Source: Paralichthys olivaceus (taxonomy: Eukaryota > Chordata > Actinopteri > Pleuronectiformes > Paralichthyidae). From it: a stretch of DNA of 64,000 nt. The notes under the pieces are model-generated. The model searched no databases, was not told the origin of the DNA, and worked only from the letters and a program-made list of their open reading frames with translations. The position numbers and the translations under genes are program-made. The number at the start of each line of letters is the position of its first letter. Within the stretch, counting starts at the first letter, position 1. The DNA lies in the NCBI RefSeq assembly GCF_024713975.1, contig NC_091108.1:10461001-10525000 (forward strand), in the 5' to 3' direction. Positions 37,515 through 49,500 of the stretch are shown piece by piece.

Positions 37515-37815
37515 TTGCTGGTTGGTGTCGTATTTCCAAGAAACCTGGTAGAAGGATCGGACATGTGCCAAGACACAAAAACTTTTTCACTTTCTTTAAC
37601 TGTGACACAGGGAGTTTTGTTGACATTTTCACCAATTTTCTTGGGAATAATTCCTGAATGTTAATAATCAAATTTAGCATGTTTAGGAGACTGACATTTA
37701 TGAGTTTGTGCAACTTGCAGATACAAATACAAAGCTTGTGAATTTAAATGCGGTGTTATAAAGCGGACTGTTGGACTTTGGCGGAGGCGTGTGCTCTACT
37801 GAGTGCCATTCTGGT
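37515..37815 (+). repeat. Dispersed 'CTCTACTGAGTGCCATTC' repeat, copy 3
   Basis: Follows copy 2 directly, so the two form a tandem-like pair. Shared words include AGCATGTTTAGGAGACTGAC, ATTTATGAGTTTGTGCAACT, GCGGACTGTTGGACTTTGG and GTGCTCTACTGAGTGCCATT. Confidence 0.6.
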
Positions 37816-38039
37816 TCATATATGACAACACATTGCAATAAAGAAAACACAAAAGATTGTCAAAGTTCTAAAATTAGTAAAAAGAAAAGAGTATTAACTT
37901 AAAAATAGTGGGGTTTATTTGGTTGTATTTCATTCTATTATTCTGAGAGGCATATTCACAGTGTGTAAAGGTGTATTAGAAGCTTACTGTGTACGCTGCA
38001 AGCACATTTTTCTTGATTTTTCATAGAATATATTGATAC

Positions 38040-38140
38040 AAAAAAGAAACCAGGCATATTTAGGGGGCTGATATTTCTGAGTGTGTACAATTTGATGCAG
38101 ATCCAAATAAAAATCCACATCTAGTGAACTCAAGTACATG
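38040..38140 (+). repeat. Dispersed 'CTCTACTGAGTGCCATTC' repeat, fragment
   Basis: Only the inner part is present: GGCATATTTAGGGGGCTGAT, TGTGTACAATTTGATGCAG and AAATCCACATCTAGTGAACT. The terminal CTCTACTGAGTGCC block is missing. Confidence 0.55.
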
Positions 38141-38199
38141 TGTACATTGTGTTTTTCTCAGGGGGAGGGGGTCCTATATGCAGCCCCTTCTGAATACTT

Positions 38200-39480
38200 T
38201 GGATCATGTGTAAAAACAAAGTAGCACCCGCTTCATTTAGAAAACTTGCCTGACACATCTGACCGCACTGTGCACAGCAGACAGACAGAACGTGACAACG
38301 CTCCACTTCTCTCACTCACCTCGCTCTCTGCGAACACGCAGTCAGCAAATCCCACCACGGCAAACTGGTTTTATCAGGAGTCATGTGACCCGCACTCAGC
38401 CATCTTGTGGAAAACGGTGAGCGAGGAAGAGTGAGTGAGAGAGATAGAGAGAGAGAGACCAGTGAGAGAGAGAGCCACACAACTCGAATACAAACCTTGT
38501 GCTGTCAGAACAAGCAGAGGTAAGACAGCCAAAGTTTAATACACTGCGATAGGTCGGATCGTACAGTTAATTGAGGTGTCATGTCAGAGAGCCATACTCC
38601 GATGAGCTCGGCTGCTTAGGACTGTTGTTGCACCACCATGTTTACGTGGCCTCGCAGCACCGGGCTCCAGTGCCCGTGTGTGCTCGTCTGGGTCGCGTGA
38701 AGTGTGGGACGGCCCGACGAGGAAATTTTGTTGTGGATCCAGGCTGCTCAGAAGGCCGCGTGTAGCTAGGTAGCTAACCCGTGCTAGCTGCAAGTGTTTG
38801 GGGGGGATATGATTAACTCGCATCGGGGGGGGCAGCGTTTGGTTTGTTTGGTAGAATACGTGGCGAGACCTCTGCTCTCGTGGGAAACTTGATTATTGTC
38901 AACACGCCTGCGAACATTCGCGTCCCACAGCGGTGCACTGGGAAGAAAGCGCTGCTAGCCAGCATGCTAGTTAGCCTTTGAGCTAACGCGCTGGCAAACC
39001 CACACAGTTGGCTGGTCGTTTCGGTGGATGGTGAAAACACCCTGCTGAGGCACCGGCATGTAGCGAATAGCTCCCTAACTACACGTAGGTCGCCACCTTT
39101 CAACACAACCGCACATCTGCTGTCAACTTTCCACCGTTGACAAGACAAGTCAAACATGATTCGTGTTTATTTGACGTGTTAGCTTGCCGCGCTAGCTTAA
39201 CGTAATGCTTCTAACCGTGGATCTTTTCCACCTTAACCTTCCCGAGTGACCATCGCGGATCACAGGCAGCATTGTGAGCAGGGTTTTAGCATGTTTCAGG
39301 GATGTAGCCGATGTTAGCTTCGGGCTGTGTCGGCCCGATCACCGTGCTGAGTGCTCCAAAACTCCCCCTGACTACTTTTTACTGAAGCCAACCATCCGGA
39401 CAACTTCACGAGAACTCAGCGATCGGTCAATTTCTTTTTCTGCCGACCTCAGCTGTAAACCCGCTATCGCGATTTGAATG
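38200..39480 (+). promoter_or_regulatory. gigyf2: CpG-rich gigyf2 promoter and non-coding exon 1
   Basis: CpG density rises sharply from about 38.25 kb and stays high to about 39.5 kb, as in a housekeeping promoter. GCCATCTTG at 38399-38407 is a good YY1 site, which in housekeeping genes often lies just past the start site; CATGTGACC just upstream resembles a USF-type E-box. The transcribed stretch ends in a strong donor, CAGAG|GTAAGA (last exon base 38519). It splices to the acceptor TTTGCAG ending at 40514, 14 nt before the ATG. The 2-kb intron between shows no other gene. Confidence 0.65.
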
Positions 39481-40514
39481 TTGACATAAGTAAACAGATG
39501 GAAGTGGACGTGAACATGTTGTACAGCAAACAACTCAACGTTATGTAAAGTCCACCAGGCGTTTGGCTTCCACCGTATTTTAAAACGTGAGCAGCAGAGG
39601 TGTCAGTCATGTCGCTCTCTGTGGTTGCTCTGTGTACCTACACGTGGCTCACTGACTTCCATATGGTCAGTGCTGCTGTGGGTCTGCTGTCGCTTCAGTG
39701 CCTGATATGACAAAGTGTCGCTGTTTGAATAGATATTTGCTTTTAGGCCTACATTTCAATAAGTGTCGACAGTTGGGGGCATGTAACAATCGACTGATCT
39801 TCTTGACATCCTATTATTAGTTTTGATTTCTTATTTGTGGCTGTAAATACCATCTCCGTTGTCAATTACAGGTGTCTGACAAACCCTCCCTGCAGGAAGG
39901 GGGCCTTCCTAAAATAGCCACAGCACAGTGAAACTGTACACTGGTGGTGTGTGCTGGTGGGATAGGTTGTGTATCCAGAGAGGTTTCACCACATTAAAGC
40001 CAGTAACAAAACTTTAAAAGGAGTTTAAAAAACCTCTGACCAGCAGAACTGTGTTGTGGTAGTTGTTGCGTCTCTGTGGAATGGAAATAAAATCTTATCT
40101 TGTATGATAAATAACTACCTGTCCGGATATAAGTTGATTTCAGATGTTTGAGGCTGTTCAGTCAGACTTTTTGAATGGTTTCATTTAACACAACTGTTTT
40201 GTCATCACGATCTGACCTGGAGTTGAAATAACGAATCTGCAACATTTTTGATGTCTTGTTTTAATCCATGCCGTCACTGAAGATGACAAATGTCTCTGGT
40301 TCCAGCAAGTGCGATGACTTGCTGTTTCTCCATGTATTACTGTTGATTAAAAAAAATATTTTAACTGGTCATTGTGGTTCAAATTAGAAAAAAAGCCAAT
40401 AATTGACAATTAAAAGAAAGAGATTAGTAAACATTTCATACACTAAATGGCCCTCATTAGTATTGAGGCTTTCTAAATTGTTCTAATCCCCTTCCTCCCT
40501 TTTCATATTTGCAG
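38520..40514 (+). other. gigyf2 intron 1, no gene seen
   Basis: The first kilobase belongs to the CpG-rich promoter zone and the rest is ordinary intron. No inward-rectifier channel ORF is present on either strand, although KCNJ13 is nested within GIGYF2 in mammals as I recall. Confidence 0.5.
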
Positions 40515-40528
40515 AACTTCAAGGAAGA

Positions 40529-43500
40529 ATGGCCGAAACCCAGACACTCAACTTTGGACCAGAATGGTAATTGAACAATCATTAATTCACAAGCAATCCG
40601 ATGATTGATCTGGGGGGAGTAGGTTAAGAAACTGGTTTCCCTTTGAGTCTTGTTCCAGCTTTTTCCATACCTGTTGAGACATGCCAGCTGCCACTTCAGC
40701 ATCAGTGCTTTCTCCCCCTTGTCTGTCCCTTCCACATTTACAACCCTTTCTCTGTCTGCAGGCTCCGTGCCCTGTCTGGAGGTGGTGGCAGTGGTGGTGG
40801 TGCTGGTGGTGGAAGCAGCAACCCTGTTGCCTCTCCACCCCTCTCACCTGTGTTGCCAAAGTATAAACTTGCAGACTATCGCTACGGGAGAGAAGAAATG
40901 TTAGCACTTTATGTAAAGGATAACAAGGTGGGTAAATACATTTTTGCTGAATTCTTGCAATCGACATGATATGCATACAAGTTATGGAACTGCTGATTTA
41001 CATCTCCTTTATTTAGGTTTCATAACAAATTCTGTTAAAGCCTTTCATTGCCTGTGATTGTTAATTCCTCTCCTCCAGATCCCTATAGACCTACACGATA
41101 AGGAGTTCCTCCCCATATTGCAAGAGGAGCCCCTGCCGCCTCTGGCACTCGTGTCTTTTACAGAGGAGGAACAGGTAGGAGAACATGTCATATTGCCAGG
41201 TTAGAGAGAAATGGTAAAAACAGTTTCTGAATTATGAGGCCAATTGGCTTCCTTTTCTTTATATTTCTTGGAATATACATTACTGTTGGTAAAATAATGA
41301 ATGGGTGCCAAGAAGAGAGCTGAGAGTTGGCTGTCCGCCCCCTTGCTCCCCTCCCCGTTTGTATTTGCAGAGAAATTTTTCCATGTCTGTAAACAGTGCA
41401 GCAGTACTTCGGCTGACAGGCCGAGGGAATGGTCCAATAGTGGGGGCACCAAGAGGCCGAAGTACCTCAAGGGGTAGAGGTAAGAAATAACGCATTGATA
41501 TACATGGATGTGTCAAGTTTCCTTTCTCAATTTAAGTGGCTGCAGGCATAGTTTACACTGTGGAAGCAAAATAGTGTTTATTTTTTCTAATTAGTTTCTT
41601 TTAGCTATTTATATATTCTGTCTGTGCAGAGTCACAACAACTGTAGATAGTTAAGATGCCTTTGGAGAATCCCACCAATATGGGCACAGCTTGAGACAAG
41701 GGAGGTAATATTAGCTCTTTGTAAGTGTTGCGCTTACTCAACATACTTTGACCGCAGTTGTCTGAACTCATAATTTAATTTAAGAGAAGGATGTTTTTTT
41801 AGGTGTCGTAGGTACAAGAAATCCAATGTTTAAAACAGAGCACAATATTGTTCTTCAAAATCAAGGAGATGGCACATGATGAGGTAAAAAAAACAAAAAA
41901 AAACCAAAGGTTTGCACATCTACCAGATGAAAAAAGGTAGGCTACAGCATCATGATTCAGCAGATTATTTGCAGTGGTCGTTTGGTCATTTAAAGTGCTA
42001 AGCATTTGAGCTGCCAAATATTAATAAGTCATATTGGGTACCTTCAACCTGCCATTGCTTTCAGGCCGAGGAAGAGGAGATGGAGGGTTTTACCAAAGAA
42101 GTTTTGATGATGTGGAAGGTTTTGGTCGCGGAGCGAGGGAGATGCATCGCTCCCAGAGCTGGGAGGAAAGGTATTAAAAGACAATTTAGCATGGTGTTGA
42201 CCCTGTACAGATATTCAATATGAGCTTTTGCTACACAGCAGTCAAACATTTGACTTTATGTAATGTTTCTTTTGTCACCAGGGGAGATAGAAGGTTTGAA
42301 AAGCCAGTTCGAAAAGAGCCAGGTTGGTTTTAAATCTTGTTGCGTAAATAATCAATACATGACATACTCTCTGAGAAATGCACCAGCTCACCTACTGCCA
42401 CTTGTTCCTCCCTGTGAACCCCACAGATGCTGCTCCTGGACATTTTCAATTGAATCACAGTAAGTTTGTTTAATTATTGATTAAGTGAGTTTTTAATCTG
42501 GACTAAACACCACTTATACTAATGTAATGATCATGCATGCACTTTTAATCATACCTCTACCCACTTCTCTTTTTCAGTCCGGGCAAACTACGAGGACGGT
42601 GTCACTGGCCTACCGAGGAAGCATGACTTCACGCGTGCAGAGTGTGGGAACTGGCGTTCTTCTCGTGATGATCAGAATGGTGAGGATGATGAGTGGGGCT
42701 GGCGACTAGCAGGTTCTCGACGGGACAGTGACTGGTGGTGCCCCCCGAGCCCAGGTGGGCACTGCACTGACCAAATTAAGGATACATTTGTCTTTGATAA
42801 ATGTATTTGTGGTGAACTGCCGTGTCTGTTGTGGGATAAGTTGTATTTGTTTGTTACAGCCTATAAATGTTTGTGGGGTTTATTTTTTCATTGTAATTCA
42901 TCGGGCAACAGAATTTGATCATACACCTTGAATTCAGAGTTACATCTGTGAAGATTCCCAGTCATCCAGGCCATGGTATCTTACCAGAGGGACAATTTAG
43001 TGATACACTGGTGACTTCATTTCTTAACTTCGCTGTGTTTTTGCCTGGCTCATGTCCAAATATCATTGGCATCTATGGATGTACTTTGTTCAGTTGCAGC
43101 CAAAAGATGAGTGTCCATCTTAATAAAGCCAAGTTATATCAGGAGTTAAAGTTTAGTTGGTTAAACCTAACTATTTTCCCTTTTTGTTCAGATGCCCCTC
43201 GGTCAGCAGGGTGGCGGGAACACCCAGACCAGCGTCGCCGTTTCCCGTTTGATGCGAGAGAAGAGGAGCGTGGATACAGGAGGCCACGTTCAGGCAGCGG
43301 CAGCCTGGAAGACGAGAGAGACAGCCTGCCAGAGTGGTGTCTGGAGGACGCAGATGAGGAGGCAGGCACCTTCGACTCATCAGGCGCCTTTCTCTCACTC
43401 AAGGTAAGATGAGACCTGAGGAGAGTTTTGAATAAATCAATGTAATGAAGTATTGGTGTGCCATTTATTTATAAAAATGACTTAATCTCATTAGATAAGG

Positions 43501-46500
43501 AGCAGATAATTTCTATGGCCTGTTCATTTGGAAACCTTCATAAGATGAGATCATTTTCAAATTTTCTTTAAATCTGTTATCAGAAAGCCTCAAAGGAGCC
43601 GATCCTGGAAGAGGCAGAGCTCGACTTTAAGCCCCTGGAAGAGTGCGAAGAGGGCCTGGAGGAGGACGGTCAGCACAAGGAGACCAAAGAAACAGCACTG
43701 GAGGCTGATCGAAAAGGTCAGTTACTTCAAGTGACATTGGAAAGAATTTTATTTATATAACAAAGAATTTGAAAGAAGTTTTTTACTGCCACTGGGATTT
43801 CAACCATAGTCTCTTAGCTGAATGCTAATGTGTTTTCACTGTGGAATGTGTCAAGTATAAGATTTGTAAGACACATACATTTCTCTTTTGAGAAAAATAA
43901 ATAATTTGGATATAATCCTGTCTCATTTCTTCAATATTGTGTTGTTTTTTTTGTTTTCCAGAGTTTTCCAGAGTGTCAGAGGACGCTCCACCTGTTGCAC
44001 CTCCAGTCTCAGAGACTCAAGTCTGTGGCAAGTCTTTGTCCCCAAGCCAGCAGAGCAGAACAGAAGAGGCTGAGAGGCCAGCCGAGCGGCAGCCACCCCT
44101 GGAGCTCCCTCCAGAGCCCTGCAAAGTCCCCCTGCACATCCCAATGTCCAACAGCATGCTGGAGTCCCTACCCATGACCCACATTTCTACCACCCTTACA
44201 GGTGGGCTTTGGTTCTTGAATGACTCTGGCACTTCGCTCTATCTACCAGGAAATCCTGTTAACATCCGCTTTTTCATTTTCCTGTTGAATGCAGATGTAT
44301 CTGTTCCATCGCCCAGTGTCCAGCTACCACAGAAAATGACCATGGAGGTTCCTGTGGCCATGAACAATCCTTTGCCTTTCCCTTCGAGTATAATGGCACA
44401 TATAGGCCGGCCTACTGCTGTGACACACGACACAGATGAAGATGAGGGACTAAAACACTTTGAACAGGTGAGTTATTTGACCTGTGACAGGAAACTCTGC
44501 CAGTAGAGTGTAAGGCTGCTGTCCTCAACCACAATTCCTAAAAGATTTCTTCAATGTAAAATCTTTTACTCATTGAATAGAAAAGCATATTGTTAATAGT
44601 ATGATTCCAGGGCAATGACTACCCTTTTCCTTAAAGGTCACGAAGTCAAAGGATGTCTGTCCACTATCATTCTCGGAGTCCATCAGGTATCACCTGACGA
44701 TTAATCAGCCTCTAGGGGCAACTGCCAACATTTTAGGCTTCTGGTGTAGACAGCAGATATCCGGGCCAAGATTTTGTCTTCTCTTAACCCGACACTGCTT
44801 ACAGTCCGACTAGTTTCTGTTATTACAAGAGTGGAAGTTTCTGCACACAAAACACAAACACTGATACGTTTTTGTAGGTATTTTAGGTCCAGGCAACATT
44901 TTGGCTAATTCTCTATCAACAGCTTTCTGCATATGAATACTGATGAATTTTGATCAATGTGTTACTCCTCCTTTTCTCTCCAAAATCTTGTCCTTCACCT
45001 ACAGATTCTGCACATTCACATGCAGAATCTGTTTATTGAAATCCATCTTTAAACCCAAACAATCAGTTGACTATTCAAACCTGTTCTGTTAGGTCATATT
45101 GATTTACATTGGGCAGAAATGCATAATATTTCAAAATTCCTCTCCAGGAGGCAGAAAAGATGGTGGCGTACCTACAAGATAGTGATGACAGGCTCGCAGC
45201 AAAGACTTCAGAGAAGCCCAAGTCTGCAGGCCTGCCGCTCACCCATGAAGCTGCTCTCAAGTGGTTCTACAAAGATCCCCAGGGGGAGATACAGGGTGAG
45301 ACTTTAGCATTTTAGGGGCTCAAAATGTGACTTAAATACAAAAATATGTTTTTTAAACTGTTCCTGTTTCCAATGCTGTTTTTGTGCTCACTCAGGTCCA
45401 TTCAATAACCAGGAGATGACTGAGTGGTTTCAAGCTGGTTACTTCACAGTGTCTCTGTTGGTCAAAAGAGGGTGTGATGAAGTTTTTCAAGCACTGGGAG
45501 AGATCATGAAGATTTGGGGGAGGGTACCGTTCACTCCAGGCCCTGCACCTCCACCTTTACAGGCATGTGTTTGCAAAATGGGGCATTTTCTTTCATTTCT
45601 TGAAGTTGAGACTGTTTTTTTTAATCTGACATCAGAGCAGCGGATTGTTTGTTTGAATGTTATTTATTGTGACTGTATCTCTGGATGTGATGCAGGGGGA
45701 AGGTGACCAAGAGAGGTTGAAGAGGCAGCAGGAGCTCACTGCTCTCAATCTCTACCAGTTACAGCAGCTCCAATATCAATACCTCCTCAGGTATGACATT
45801 AACCTCAGAGGCTGAAGAGAGAATTTTTGTAAACATGGGTTGTTCTGTCAGCCCTTTAGAAAAACCTTCATTGAGTTTTGAAACAATTTATTTGGTGCCT
45901 TAGGTCTTAGTTGTTAGACAGTGATAGACAGTGATAGACAGTAGACAGTAAAACATTAAATTACATGTTTGTATGATACATGATCTATTCATTCAACCCT
46001 AACTTTCCCTCGCCTCTTTTTCTCTTGTTTCTCTTTCTCCCACATGTCTTCTCACTTTCAGGCAGCAGTATGCTCAGGCTCTGGCCCAGCAGAAGGCCGC
46101 AGCTCTTAGCTCTGCTCCTGTTCAACAACAGCAGCAACACCAACAGCAGATCAACCTGCTACTACAGCAATACCAGGCACTCAAGATAAGGTTGATAACA
46201 CCCACATTACTGTTTAGACATGTCAGCTCTACCTAAGATAACACTGTGTTTATGACTCATTTATTTGCTCTTTGTCATTGTAGAGCGTCTGAGAGCCCCC
46301 TACCTCCTGTGACTCGGTCCTTGTCAGTAACAGACTCTGGTTCTGTGTGGGAAATGCAGAACCCGTCCTCTCAGGCTTCCTGTACACCAAACCTCCAACA
46401 AGCTGCTCCGAGTAGTGAGTGTCAAATTTCAGTTCAGAAAAAAATAACTTCACGTTAAAGCAAGTTTAATTCATTATATTCCATCATTCTCAACAGCATG

Positions 46501-49500
46501 GGATGGCAGCAGTGTTTGGGATTTACCCATAGACTCCATGGCACAGGCTCCAACCATCGAGCAGATGCAACAGTTAGAAAAGTCAAAGGCTGCAAAGGTA
46601 AACATTATTTCTTCCTATTTTTCTGTTTTCTTTATCTTAATGAGAATACTCCCAGCTTACTATAACAAATACATTTACCATGCATTGGCATTGATTTCAG
46701 AAAACATTGAATATCCTTAAAATTTAGACCAAGTTTTAGAAATGAGCTTTATCTTTTTCAAACTCAACAGATAATAACATGATTGTATCTTATATGCCTA
46801 TCATCCACCAGTTGGAGCTAGAGCGGCGTGAGGCAGAGATGAGAGCCAAAAGGGAGGAAGAGGAGAGGAAACGGCTGGAGGAGGCCCTGAGGGCCCGACA
46901 GGAGGAGGAACGCAAACGTTTGGCAGAAGAGGAGCTGGCACGGCAAAAACAGGTCAAACATCTGAACTTTACAATCTGAAGCACTTACAACCTTTTGTTG
47001 TGAATCACTTTTCTATGATGACACTGAAACTCACCCAGTGTCATAAATCTTTAGGAGGAGGCTTTGAGGCGGCAGCGAGAGCAAGAAGAGGCACAGCGCC
47101 GGCAAAAAGAAGACGAGGAGAGACTGGCACAGGAGGAAGCTCTCAGAAGACTAGAGGAGAGGCGGAGAGAAGAAGAGGAGAGAAAGAAACGAGAAGAGTT
47201 CCTTCGCAAACAGGCAAGTTTCCTTAGAAAACATGTTCTATGCCTTATAGCAACATTATGCAAAGCTTCAAATTCAATTTAATGGCACTCTGGCTTGTAA
47301 TCGGTAGATTGGTGCTGCTTTCACCCGCATTCACTCAGAAAACCTGCGTACTTGGGTGAGTGGGTATCTCCCGTGAAAAGTAATGGTCAACTGCTTCCAG
47401 ATTCAGAATCAGTCCCAAGTTAAAGAATAATGCTCAACTGTAGTAAAAACCAGTTTCAATCTCTGATGTTTTGTAAGGACAAAAGCATCAAGGGAATGTT
47501 GGTGTGTTTGTTAAAACAACAGCAGGTTGGAGAGCTGGGAATCATGAAAACTATGTTGTTAAGCTTTGTGGAGAGAAGGGGGCTGCAGGGTGGAAGCTCT
47601 GGTGAAGTAATTTTTTTAGAGGGGGGGAGTGTACATGAAAACCACCTAACTTCAGAATGAATCTCCACTTGTGGCTGCAGAGGGCGCCATTGCTCAGCAA
47701 AGGTTTAAAAAAGTTGTTTTAACATCCCCTCTGAACTTGTCTTCTTAATTTGCAATGTTCCCCAGGAAGAGGAGCGCAGAAAGCAGGAAGAACTCGAAGC
47801 ATTGCGAAGGCGAGAGGACGAGAAGCGAGCGGAGGAGGAGGCGGCGGCCGCTGCGGCGGCGGCTGTTCTCGCCCAGCAGCAACAGGAGGAGCAGAAAAGA
47901 CGAGAGCAGGAGGCGCAAAGACAGCAGGAGCTGCAGAGACAGAGGCAGCAGCAACAAGAGGCCCTCAGGAGACTTCAACAACAGCAACAGCAGCAGCAGC
48001 TCGCACAAATGAAGGTCAGGACGATTGTGGCCATAAGAATTCATGATGATAATTATATCACTACATAGAACATTTTTCAAATTCTCTATTAATAATAGGA
48101 ATAGTGATAATAATGATACTTTTAGTCAAATTTTTCTTCAGGTTCATTTTGTTGTCTTTTTTGGGGGGGACAAAAATTAACAATATATACATCTGAAACT
48201 GACAAAACTCTTCACCCTGTTTTGTAGCTTCCATCCTCTTCGAAGTGGGGCCACCAGTCAGCCAACGCCTTAAACCAGACTCAGAACGCCCTGTCACTGG
48301 CTGAGATCCAGAAACTGGAAGAGGAGCGCGAACGACAGGCACGGGAGGAGGTAAGGACAAACCATGGTGCCCAAATGGCTTCACACCGATTCATTCCCAT
48401 CATGCCTTCACTCTTCTTTTTTCTCCTCGACCTGCAGCAGCGACGTCAGCAACAGGAGCTCCTGAAGCTACAGCAGCAACAAGTCCTGCAACAGGCTCAG
48501 CAGCCTCAGGCCAAGCTGTCCGGTTGGGGTACTGTGGCCAAACAGCCAGTTGCTACCAAGTCCTTGCTGGAGATTCAGAGGGAGGAAGCCCAGCAGATGA
48601 GACAGCGAAAGGATCAGCAGCAGCAGCAGCAGCAGCAGCAGCCGCCGCCGCCACAACAACCACAACCACACCCTGTTGTCACCCAGCAGAGTCGCACGCA
48701 AAACAGAACCGTAAGTGACGATGCAAAGTTTTTTACTGGCTGAAAGCTGCGAGGTGCTGCACAGTCGGACATGGATTAAAGCGTTCCAAAGGTTTTGTCA
48801 TGGAAATAATCCATGTCAATATTATGAAAACATTGTTTCATTGAGATTTCATTTGTGTGAAATATTGTTTTTCATGTTACCTTGTTTTTATCACATTTAT
48901 CACAAAGATGAACTGAAACAATAAATACATAGTAGAAGTAGTCATTCAAAAGAAAATTAATCAGGAACTGTTCAGACAATCAATTTTAAGTGCAAAAGAG
49001 AAAAAGGATTTTCTCTGTATGAAGTGATAATTAACTGATCATCTTCAGGTTTAGAATCGTTCCCTTGGGTTAGTTAGTTTAGGAAATGGTGTTAAGCATT
49101 TGTCTCTATTTTCTGACGCTTAATCAACCAAACATCTTCCGAAGGCAACAAAATTAAAGGTAAGTTAATAAATCCTGATGAATTCCATGTCGCTCTCTTC
49201 ACAGACATCTCTGAGTAACTCAGTGTGGGGGTCTGTCAACACTAGCACCTGCACTAACTGGGGCTCGGACTCCAGCAGCATCTGGGGAGACACCCACAAC
49301 TCTAACATGGGCTTCTGGGACGAGGCCGTGAAGGAGGCTGTTCAGCAACCTCCTCCAACCAAGAAAGGAAGCACGCAGAAGAATAATAAAGGCAACGCCA
49401 ACCTCAGGTATTTATTAAATACATCTTTGTCCTCTTATGACGGATGTGATTAATTCACAGCTTTTAATGACTTTTGTCTTCCTCCTGCGTTTGTTTGTGC

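Noticed and set aside
47745-48080. 111-codon minus-strand Leu-rich open frame
   Set aside because: Antisense of the Gln/Glu-rich gigyf2 exon 21; CAG/GAG codons read as Leu on the other strand.
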